NCBI GenBank assembly: GCA_964423545.1
Contig: CAYRFV010000180.1
Span: forward strand, 1 to 11,728
DNA: 11,728 bases
Direction: 5' to 3'
Source: JALOOE01 sp964423545
GTDB taxonomy: Bacteria > Chloroflexota > Anaerolineae > CG2-30-64-16
Shown here: piece by piece, positions 6,778-11,728 of the stretch
Layout: the number at the start of each line of letters is the position of its first letter
How positions within the stretch are numbered: the stretch's first letter is position 1
Program-made: the position numbers and the translations under genes
The notes under the pieces: generated by a model
Seen by the model: only the letters and a program-made list of their open reading frames with translations
What the model was told of the DNA's origin: nothing
Databases searched by the model: none

Positions 6778-9567
6778 TCATTGTCCCCAGGCAGGGTGCG
6801 TATTGTCTGCCAGACCATGGGTCAGCCGGATGAGCGACCCGCCGGCAGCCGGGATCGCGTAGATCTCCCAGTGGCCCTCGGCGTTGCCGGCGAAAGCCAG
6901 CCAACGGCCGTCCGGCGACCAGGCCGGATAGCGCGCATCAAAACCGCCCTGCGTCAGCTGGCGATAGCCGCTGCCGTCGGTGTGGATGAGCGCAATCTGC
7001 CAGCGACCGCCGCGCGTGACGTTGAGGGCAATCGTCCGGCCGTCCGGCGACCAACTGGGCGATTCGGCATACGGGTAGAGACGCCGAGGCTTGCCGCCGT
7101 CGACTCCCGCCAGGTAGACGTTGATGGAGGCATGGATGGCCTCCTCGACATCCAGGTCCGAGTCGAAGGCGATCTGTTCACCATCGGGCGACCAGTGCGG
7201 GGCTTCATGGTTGCCGGTGAATGGAGTCAACCGCGTCTCGGCCCCTCCGCCGGCGGGCTTGACGTAGATGTCAGACTGCCCATGCCGATCGGTCTGGTAA
7301 ACCATCCGTGCGCCATCGGGCGACCATGCCGGCGCCCATTCCTCCGACGGCTGATGCGTCTCCCGGCGCAGCGCGCCGTCTGCCAGGCGCAGCGTGTAAA
7401 TCTCGGCGTCGCCATCCCGCCGCGATGTGAAGCCGATCTGCGTGCCATCGGGTGACCAGGTAGGATAGAGGTCGTCCGCGGGGTGGTCGGTCAAGCGCCG
7501 CGCTGCCGGGGGGAGCGCGGCAGGCATCGCGTAGATCTCCCAGTTGCCGTCACGGTTCGAGGCGAATGCCAGCCGGCCCGGCAGCTCCGGCGCAAGGCGC
7601 GCTTCGCCCGCCTGCGTGGCTGGGGTCGCCGCAGCCGAGGCGGCTGCACTTCGGACAGGCTGTGCATGGGGCGCAGGCCGGCGCAGCAGGTAGAAGAAAT
7701 CCAGTTGGAACGGCCGCAAGAACAGCCCGTCGAAACCGCGCATGTCGCTGCGCAGCTTCTTCCCTACAACGGATGGCGGAGCCCCTGACGTGCCGGCTTT
7801 CACATCATAGGTGATGAAGGCGACGTGAAACTCATCGACGTCGAGCTGCATGGCGTAGACGGCGCCGGCTTCCTTCAAGGCGCGAGCCAACGTATACGCC
7901 GAGAGCGGCTTGCCGGCCACATAGAGCAGTCGGCCATCCGCCGTGACCCCCAGGCCGGAGCGGTACAGGTAGACCTCGTTCGAGACCGAGAGACCCCACA
8001 GCGTCAGTTTTCCGGCCTCTGCGGTGATCGTCCCGTTCTCGATCAGCGGCGGGCAGTTCTGGCGGTAGGAAACCATGTCGGGGGTCTGCTTGAGATCAGC
8101 GCCCCAGGTGCCCATCCGAAACGAACCATCCTCATAGACGGCGAGCGTGGCGATTCCGTCACGCGCGGGCAAATACACCTTGCGATCCACCATCATGCCG
8201 AACTTGCCGTGCATGGCCGCAAACCCGCCGTTGAACGCTGCCACGAGACTGGCCCAATCCTCCCGGGGGATTACGCCGGCGCCGATCAGTCCCGTGGTCG
8301 GTTTGGGCTCGATCGTGCCGGGAACCATCTTGATCTGAAGCAAGCGCGGGTCAAGTTCGATCACTTCGGCCTCGGCATACGGGCGTTGAAGGTCCGGGTG
8401 CGAGGCAGCCAGGCGGCGCACACCGTCGGCCAGCCGCACGCCGCCGGGGGTGGGGGATGGCTCTGGCGACATCGTGGGAGAGGGAGAGGGTCGGGGCAGG
8501 GCAGTCGGAGACGCAGTCGTCCCCGGCGTCGGGAACGAAACCGTGGGCTCCGGGACGGCGCGGTCTGCGAGCATCTCCCCCTGCGTCCCCGGTTGCTGTG
8601 GATGATCCGTGGCGGCAGGCGCAGCCGCCGCTTCGGCAGGCGCAGCCGCCGCTTCGGGAAGCTCAGGGGCTGCGTCCGCAACCGAGGGGGGCTCCCCGGC
8701 GCTGTACCCTTGTTCGCTGCGGCTGCCGGATGCAGCCTCCGGCGGCGCACCCGGCGACGTCCCGGCCAGACGATGCAGACCCATCGCCACGCGGTCGGTC
8801 AGGGTGAAGAAGAGATTCTCGGCCAGAGCGATCTTTTCGGGGCCAACGAACGGCAGCTCACGCACGCGACTGACGAGGTTCGGCAGCCAGGCCTGCTCCC
8901 CTCGCCGCGCGGGCACGTAGATCAGGTTGCCAGTAGCCGGCTCGACGGCTGCCGAATCGGGGTCGACTGCGAAGGTGGCGCGGCTGCCGGCCGCGCGTGC
9001 TTCCACCTCCAGCCTCGCCGATGGGCCGTCCGACCGCCAACGAAGCCGGACCTGTTCCGGCGGCTGCTCGAACGTGAAGACCTTCCGTTGGTCCAACTTC
9101 GCCAACGACGTACAGGTCACAGACTGATAGCGGTCACCCACGCGCGTGGCATACGCCAGCCAACCACCTGCCGCGATCGGAGCCGTCTCATCGCCAGCCG
9201 GCGTGTCGGTCAGCCGGCGCACTTGCGGCGCGCCTTCCGGCAAGCCTCTGCCGTCGATGCGCAAGTCGGCCGCGAAGACATCGACGCCAACATCCCCGGA
9301 GCCATCGCCTGCGGCAGCCGCGAAAAACGCCCGAACGCTTCCTGGCGCCGGCCACACAGGTCCTGAACCGGCCCAGGCCAATCTCCCCGATGGCGCATGT
9401 CCAGATGTGTGCAGGAGTGCGATCCCTTGGGCTTCGGCGGCTGCCGGCGCCTCCGCGATCCCGGTTGCGAACCGCGGCGCGGGCCAGGCAGCGCAGCCGG
9501 CGCACAGAATCAGCACCAACAGCAGCACGCTGTTGGTCGCGGCGAACCTGCCTCGAATGTATGCCAC
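6778..9567 (-). CDS. lipoprotein with phosphodiester glycosidase (NAGPA) domain and TolB-like propeller
   Basis: This 929-residue surface protein starts at GTG 9567, with GGAGG (9573-9577) 5 bases ahead. It has a short basic N-terminus (Arg5, Arg7), a hydrophobic core (13-21) and a probable lipobox ending in Cys25 (CAGC; Cys at -3 is unusual). Residues about 40-250 resemble a divergent propeller (RRLTDTPAGDE). A Pro/Ala/Ser/Thr-rich linker spans about 270-378. A NAGPA-like domain, named for the enzyme that uncovers mannose-6-phosphate, spans about 395-625, with AAFNGGFA at 443-450 and LDVDEF at 575-580. The C-terminal TolB/PD40 propeller (about 663-929) carries five WSPDG motifs near 704, 748, 792, 839 and 883, and a shortened sixth (PAWGQ) at the end. 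Likely roles are glycan or sugar-phosphodiester processing with a protein-binding propeller; the substrate is not known. It is the first gene of the minus block, 41 bases before the reductase. Confidence 0.9.
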   Translation of the reverse strand: MAYIRGRFAATNSVLLLVLILCAGCAAWPAPRFATGIAEAPAAAEAQGIALLHTSGHAPSGRLAWAGSGPVWPAPGSVRAFFAAAAGDGSGDVGVDVFAADLRIDGRGLPEGAPQVRRLTDTPAGDETAPIAAGGWLAYATRVGDRYQSVTCTSLAKLDQRKVFTFEQPPEQVRLRWRSDGPSARLEVEARAAGSRATFAVDPDSAAVEPATGNLIYVPARRGEQAWLPNLVSRVRELPFVGPEKIALAENLFFTLTDRVAMGLHRLAGTSPGAPPEAASGSRSEQGYSAGEPPSVADAAPELPEAAAAPAEAAAAPAATDHPQQPGTQGEMLADRAVPEPTVSFPTPGTTASPTALPRPSPSPTMSPEPSPTPGGVRLADGVRRLAASHPDLQRPYAEAEVIELDPRLLQIKMVPGTIEPKPTTGLIGAGVIPREDWASLVAAFNGGFAAMHGKFGMMVDRKVYLPARDGIATLAVYEDGSFRMGTWGADLKQTPDMVSYRQNCPPLIENGTITAEAGKLTLWGLSVSNEVYLYRSGLGVTADGRLLYVAGKPLSAYTLARALKEAGAVYAMQLDVDEFHVAFITYDVKAGTSGAPPSVVGKKLRSDMRGFDGLFLRPFQLDFFYLLRRPAPHAQPVRSAAASAAATPATQAGEARLAPELPGRLAFASNRDGNWEIYAMPAALPPAARRLTDHPADDLYPTWSPDGTQIGFTSRRDGDAEIYTLRLADGALRRETHQPSEEWAPAWSPDGARMVYQTDRHGQSDIYVKPAGGGAETRLTPFTGNHEAPHWSPDGEQIAFDSDLDVEEAIHASINVYLAGVDGGKPRRLYPYAESPSWSPDGRTIALNVTRGGRWQIALIHTDGSGYRQLTQGGFDARYPAWSPDGRWLAFAGNAEGHWEIYAIPAAGGSLIRLTHGLADNTHPAWGQ
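8446..8501 (+). other. G-quadruplex-prone cluster inside the lipoprotein gene
   Basis: Seven runs of three or more G lie on the plus strand (8446-8450, 8452-8456, 8476-8478, 8482-8484, 8488-8490, 8493-8496, 8499-8501). The last five are separated by loops of only two or three bases. This strand is the template for the minus-strand gene, and the coding side reads Pro/Ser/Thr-rich linker. The segment shares the 12-mer AGGGAGAGGGTC with the palindromic element at the left edge of the window (47-58). Confidence 0.6.
8614..8655. repeat. 21-base perfect tandem duplication in the linker of the lipoprotein gene
   Basis: Two identical adjacent 21-base units (8614-8634, 8635-8655) encode the seven-residue unit EAAAAPA twice. 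The duplication is in frame and lies in the flexible linker before the glycosidase domain, so length variation there should be tolerated. Confidence 0.9.
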
Positions 9568-9598
9568 AAGATCCTCCGCGTACAAGATCGACAGCTTC

Positions 9599-9628
9599 AT
9601 CATAGCAGGTGTCCCGCAGTTCCGGCAA
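9599..9628 (-). promoter_or_regulatory. predicted extended -10 promoter for the minus-strand operon
   Basis: On the minus strand, TTGCCG (9623-9628) and TATGAT (9599-9604) are separated by 18 bases, and TG lies one base before the -10 box (extended -10). Transcription would begin near 9592, leaving a leader of about 25 bases before the GTG at 9567. The -10 box covers the ATG at 9603, so that ATG cannot be the start codon of this transcript. Confidence 0.6.
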
Positions 9629-9679
9629 TCGCGACATCTCTACATCGGGCAAGCCTGCGGGCCGCTGTCCGATCATGGT

Positions 9680-9708
9680 TTGACGCGCCACAGAGAGAGG
9701 CCTATAAT
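9680..9708 (+). promoter_or_regulatory. predicted housekeeping-sigma promoter of the tup operon
   Basis: TTGACG (9680-9685) and a perfect TATAAT (9703-9708) are spaced by exactly 17 bases. The start of transcription is expected near 9715, giving a leader of about 65 bases before tupA. Such a strong promoter implies that expression is limited by a repressor, consistent with the overlapping inverted repeat. Confidence 0.8.
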
Positions 9709-9713
9709 GTGTT

Positions 9714-9734
9714 TGTATGAAATCATATCATACA
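9714..9734. promoter_or_regulatory. inverted repeat at the tupA transcription start, probable operator
   Basis: TGTATGA (9714-9720) and TCATACA (9728-9734) are perfect 7-base arms around AATCATA. Outer bases GTT (9711-9713) and AAC (9736-9738) continue the symmetry with one extra base on the right. The site overlaps the predicted +1 position, the usual place for a repressor. Oxyanion-responsive ModE-type regulators bind AT-rich inverted repeats upstream of such operons, but this sequence does not match the classical ModE consensus, so the regulator is unknown. Confidence 0.6.
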
Positions 9735-9737
9735 TAA

Positions 9738-9766
9738 CACGATCCGTCGTGCCAGATATCCACGAC
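9738..9766 (+). promoter_or_regulatory. tupA leader with two mutually exclusive hairpins
   Basis: CACGA (9738-9742) can pair with TCGTG (9747-9751). The overlapping GTCGTG (9746-9751) can instead pair with CACGAC (9761-9766). Both cannot form at once. The second hairpin ends two bases before the ribosome-binding site GGAGG (9769-9773), so the choice could affect translation. No known molybdenum/tungsten-cofactor riboswitch core is recognised; this is a structural observation only. Confidence 0.35.
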
Positions 9767-9780
9767 ATGGAGGCTTTCTG

Positions 9781-10764
9781 ATGGAGCAACGCTGGTCCTT
9801 AGTGCACTTGTTCCTCATAGCGCTGCTCGTCCAGGTTGTCGCCGCTTGCGGGCCTGCGCCCATCCCCGTGCATTTGCCGGCGTCGACCGTGGCCCAACAG
9901 CCCGCCGCCATGCAACTGGCTGCCAATAAGGCGCCTGGAGCAGCAGCCACCTCGGCGCCGGTCGTCCGCAAACCCAACACGTTGCTCCTGGCCACTACCA
10001 CCAGCACGGCGGACTCCGGGCTGCTCGACGCGATCCTGCCGCTTTTCGAGAAAGCGAACAACGTCGATGTGCATTATGTCGCCGTCGGTTCGGGTCAGGC
10101 GATGGAGATCGGCCGTCGGGGCGATGCGGACGTGCTGCTCGTCCACAGCCGCGCGGCCGAAGACAAGTTCGTCGCCGACGGCTTCGCCAAAGAACGCGTC
10201 GACGTGATGTACAACGATTACATCGTGGTCGGCCCGAAGGACGATCCCGCCAAAGTCGCCGGCATGAGCCTGGCCAAAGATGCGTTCAAGACGATCATGG
10301 ACAAGGGCGCGCCATTTGCCAGCCGCGGCGACAAGTCGGGCACCAACAGCACAGAGCTCGCCGTCTGGTCCTCGCTCGGGATCACGCCGGCGAAGGATCT
10401 GACATGGTACAACGCGCTCGGTCAAGGCATGGGCGACACGCTCATCTTCGCGAATCAGCAGAAAGCGTATACGCTTGCCGACCGCGGCGCCTACCTGGCG
10501 ATGAAGGACAAGCTGCCCGATCTGGCGATCCTCGTGGGCGGCGACAACCTGGCTGAGAACAAGGACAAGGCTCTGCTGAACCCCTATGCGATTCTGGCCG
10601 TCAATCCCGAGAAGTTCCCGGCGGTCAATGCGGAGCTGACTGGCGAGTTCATCGAGTGGTTCGTCTCGCAAGAGACCATGCAGACGATCGGTGCGTTCGG
10701 CGCGGATAAGTTCGGCCAGCCGCTCTTCCACCCGGACTCGAAGGAATACAAGGCGAGCCAGTGA
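9781..10764 (+). CDS. tupA: tungstate ABC transporter substrate-binding lipoprotein TupA
   Basis: This 327-residue protein captures tungstate outside the membrane and delivers it to the TupB permease. A signal peptide with hydrophobic core (10-20) ends in a lipobox with Cys23 (VAAC), followed by a Pro/Ala-rich tether to about residue 64. The family's oxyanion-binding blocks are present: TTTSTADSGLL (72-82), VGSGQAM (102-108), GDADVLLVH (114-122), MYNDYIVVGP (143-152), SRGDKSGTNS (181-190) and GQGMGDTL (214-221). Length and motif order fit TupA rather than ModA or PstS. GGAGG (9769-9773) precedes the ATG by 7 bases. It is the first gene of the plus-strand operon, with a strong promoter at 9680. 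Specificity for tungstate over molybdate is inferred from these motifs and the TupB downstream. Confidence 0.93.
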   Translation: MEQRWSLVHLFLIALLVQVVAACGPAPIPVHLPASTVAQQPAAMQLAANKAPGAAATSAPVVRKPNTLLLATTTSTADSGLLDAILPLFEKANNVDVHYVAVGSGQAMEIGRRGDADVLLVHSRAAEDKFVADGFAKERVDVMYNDYIVVGPKDDPAKVAGMSLAKDAFKTIMDKGAPFASRGDKSGTNSTELAVWSSLGITPAKDLTWYNALGQGMGDTLIFANQQKAYTLADRGAYLAMKDKLPDLAILVGGDNLAENKDKALLNPYAILAVNPEKFPAVNAELTGEFIEWFVSQETMQTIGAFGADKFGQPLFHPDSKEYKASQ

Positions 10765-10844
10765 GCATCGAGCTTTGGGTGGACGACGTCGAACTGAGGT
10801 AAAATACCCGTGGAGTGAGAACCTGAGTGCAACGGGAGGCTATC
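10765..10844 (+). other. tupA-mop spacer
   Basis: Eighty bases separate tupA from mop. They contain a GTG at 10827 in frame with mop and the mop ribosome-binding site GGAGG (10835-10839). A TAAAAT at 10800-10805 resembles a -10 box, but no good -35 lies at normal spacing. No terminator is visible, so read-through from tupA is expected. Confidence 0.5.
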
Positions 10845-11048
10845 ATGCTCAGCGCACGCAATCAGTTGAAGGGCAAGGTCAAGTCGATCAAGGTCGGCAC
10901 GATCATGGCGGAAGTCATCGTAGACGTGCACGGCATCGAGGTGGTTGCTGCGATCACTCGCAGCTCGGTCGAGAGTCTGAAGATCCAGGTCGGTGACGAG
11001 GTCACGGCGGTGATCAAAGCGACCGAGGTGATGGTCGCCAAGGATTGA
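10845..11048 (+). CDS. mop: molbindin, small molybdate/tungstate-binding Mop (TOBE) protein
   Basis: This 67-residue protein is a single Mop/TOBE domain. The hallmark SARNQLKG (3-10) is followed by the expected alternation of strands, a Ser-Ser-Val-Glu-Ser turn and the C-terminal VTAVIKATEVMVA. Molbindins assemble as hexamers that store or buffer molybdate and tungstate in the cytoplasm. The ATG at 10845 is chosen over the GTG at 10827 because GGGAGG (10834-10839) ends 5 bases before it and the family begins right there. It lies between tupA and tupB, 80 bases after the first and 140 before the second, so it is expected to be co-expressed with tungstate uptake. The same domain is usually found fused to ModC or ModE; here it stands alone. 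Confidence 0.93.
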   Translation: MLSARNQLKGKVKSIKVGTIMAEVIVDVHGIEVVAAITRSSVESLKIQVGDEVTAVIKATEVMVAKD

Positions 11049-11188
11049 CGATCGACCGACAGCCGGACAGGGCTGCCTGTGGGCCAGCGTGCCGGCCTGC
11101 ATGAACGGGCGGTCAGTTCGACCTGATTCCTGAGGACTGTCGTGGGTCGGCTCCGTCAGGACGTCGATCAGCGCCTGGGACGCTCACA
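11049..11188 (+). other. mop-tupB spacer with a possible regulatory hairpin
   Basis: No gene is visible in these 140 bases. TCCTGA-GGA (11128-11136) can pair with TCC-G-TCAGGA (11152-11161), a nine-pair stem with one bulged G and a 15-base loop, ending 27 bases before the tupB start. A smaller hairpin, ACAGG-GCTG-CCTGT (11067-11080), follows mop. Neither has a T-tract. They could adjust the stoichiometry of mop and tupB messages. Confidence 0.35.
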
Positions 11189-11728
11189 TTGCAAGAAATC
11201 CTGAACGGGTTCGGCGAAGCCCTCCGCCTGATCGTTACGGGCGACGCCGAGCTTTTCGAGATCATCGCACTGTCGTTGCGCGTGTCCGGTTTTGCGCTCC
11301 TGATCAGCGTCGTGATCGGCGTGCCGCTGGGAACACTGCTCGGTCTGGTGCGAGTGCCGGGCCGCGGCGCGATCACCGTCGGGCTCTATACCGGCATGGG
11401 CCTCCCGCCGGTGGTAGTGGGGCTGTTCGTCTACCTGATGCTTTCGCGGAGCGGTCCCTTCGGCCCCCTGGGCTGGCTCTTCACCCCGAGGGCGATGATC
11501 GTCGCGCAGACGATCATCGCCCTGCCGTTGGTGACCGGACTGACATTGACCGCAGTGCAGGCAGTCGACCCGGCGTTGCGTCTGCAGGTGCGCTCGCTGG
11601 GCGCGACTGCGTTCCAAGAAGCCTGGGCGGTCATCATCGAAGCGCGCATCGGTGTGGTGGCAGCGATCGTGGCCGCGTTCGGCGGCATCATCTCGGAGGT
11701 CGGCGCGGTGATGCTGGTGGGCGGCAAC
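11189..11728 (+). CDS. tupB: tungstate ABC transporter permease TupB (partial, runs off the window)
   Basis: The first 180 codons of a membrane permease are present and remain open at the right edge. TupB proteins are usually around 230 residues, so roughly the last fifth is missing. Characteristic segments are ALRLIVTGDAELFEI (11-25), MGLPPVVVGLFVYL (70-83), LSRSGPFGPLG (85-95), LGATAFQEAW (138-147, EAA-like loop that contacts the ATPase) and ISEVGAVMLVGGN (168-180). Hydrophobic spans lie near 24-54, 62-86, 103-122 and 154-176. The start is taken as TTG at 11189: no ATG or GTG lies in frame within the spacer, GGGA (11177-11180) lies 8 bases ahead, and the N-terminus then matches the family. 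It forms the membrane channel fed by TupA; the TupC ATPase is expected to follow. Confidence 0.9.
   Translation, partial: MQEILNGFGEALRLIVTGDAELFEIIALSLRVSGFALLISVVIGVPLGTLLGLVRVPGRGAITVGLYTGMGLPPVVVGLFVYLMLSRSGPFGPLGWLFTPRAMIVAQTIIALPLVTGLTLTAVQAVDPALRLQVRSLGATAFQEAWAVIIEARIGVVAAIVAAFGGIISEVGAVMLVGGN

Noticed and set aside
7825..9366. 513-codon plus-strand open frame
   Set aside because: It is antisense to the NAGPA/propeller lipoprotein, whose frame carries recognisable domains; a GC-rich shadow.
9711..9738. Classical ModE binding box
   Set aside because: The symmetry and position fit, but the half-sites do not match the TATATA/ATAACG-type consensus closely enough to name ModE.
9709..9780. 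Molybdenum/tungsten-cofactor riboswitch upstream of tupA
   Set aside because: The leader is only about 65 bases and shows none of the multi-stem core expected for that riboswitch class.
9799..10731. 310-codon minus-strand open frame across tupA
   Set aside because: It is a shadow of tupA, which has a promoter, ribosome-binding site, signal peptide and all family motifs on the plus strand.
10775..10805. Possible internal promoter for mop (TTGGGT and TAAAAT)
   Set aside because: The -35 match is poor and the spacing is 19 bases; read-through from the strong tupA promoter is sufficient.
11128..11161. Rho-independent terminator between mop and tupB
   Set aside because: The stem has a bulge and no T-tract, and tupB follows in the same direction without a visible promoter.

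Overview
The window is GC-rich and gene-dense, with no RNA genes, insertion sequences or CRISPR arrays visible. Gene content, Pro/Ser-rich lipoprotein linkers, frequent GTG/TTG starts and a dispersed CCCTCTCCCT palindrome suggest a Chloroflexota bacterium (Anaerolineae/Caldilineae-like). That placement is an inference from style, not from a marker gene.

Minus strand, about 9604 down to 57, is one co-directional block of six genes. In transcription order they are: a large lipoprotein joining a phosphodiester-glycosidase (NAGPA) domain to a TolB-like WSPDG propeller; a Tat-exported, lipobox-bearing aldo/keto reductase; an enolase-superfamily sugar-acid dehydratase of the L-rhamnonate dehydratase type; an unrecognised protein that may be an alpha/alpha toroid; a cytoplasmic type I sulfatase with an intact formylglycine motif; and a URO-D-superfamily protein. 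Intergenic gaps are 41, 30, 75, 102 and 122 bases, and the last three each contain a palindrome. The most economical reading is a carbohydrate-processing island: two surface-exposed proteins, then cytoplasmic desulfation, sugar-acid dehydration and a possible corrinoid-type methyl transfer. A sulfated and/or O-methylated deoxy-sugar such as rhamnose would fit, but no transporter, kinase, aldolase or regulator lies in the window, so the substrate is a hypothesis.

Plus strand, 9680 to the right edge, is a tungstate-uptake operon: tupA (binding lipoprotein), mop (67-residue molbindin) and tupB (permease, cut by the window edge). A tupC ATPase is expected just beyond. The tupA promoter is near consensus, overlaps an inverted repeat at the predicted start of transcription, and is followed by a leader with two mutually exclusive hairpins next to the ribosome-binding site.

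The two operons are divergent from a 213-base control region (9568-9780). The minus promoter's -10 box covers the first ATG of the long lipoprotein reading frame, which moves that gene's start to a GTG at 9567. Several other starts are moved here on the basis of Shine-Dalgarno sites: sulfatase at 2941, dehydratase at 5674, aldo/keto reductase at 6736 and mop at 10845.
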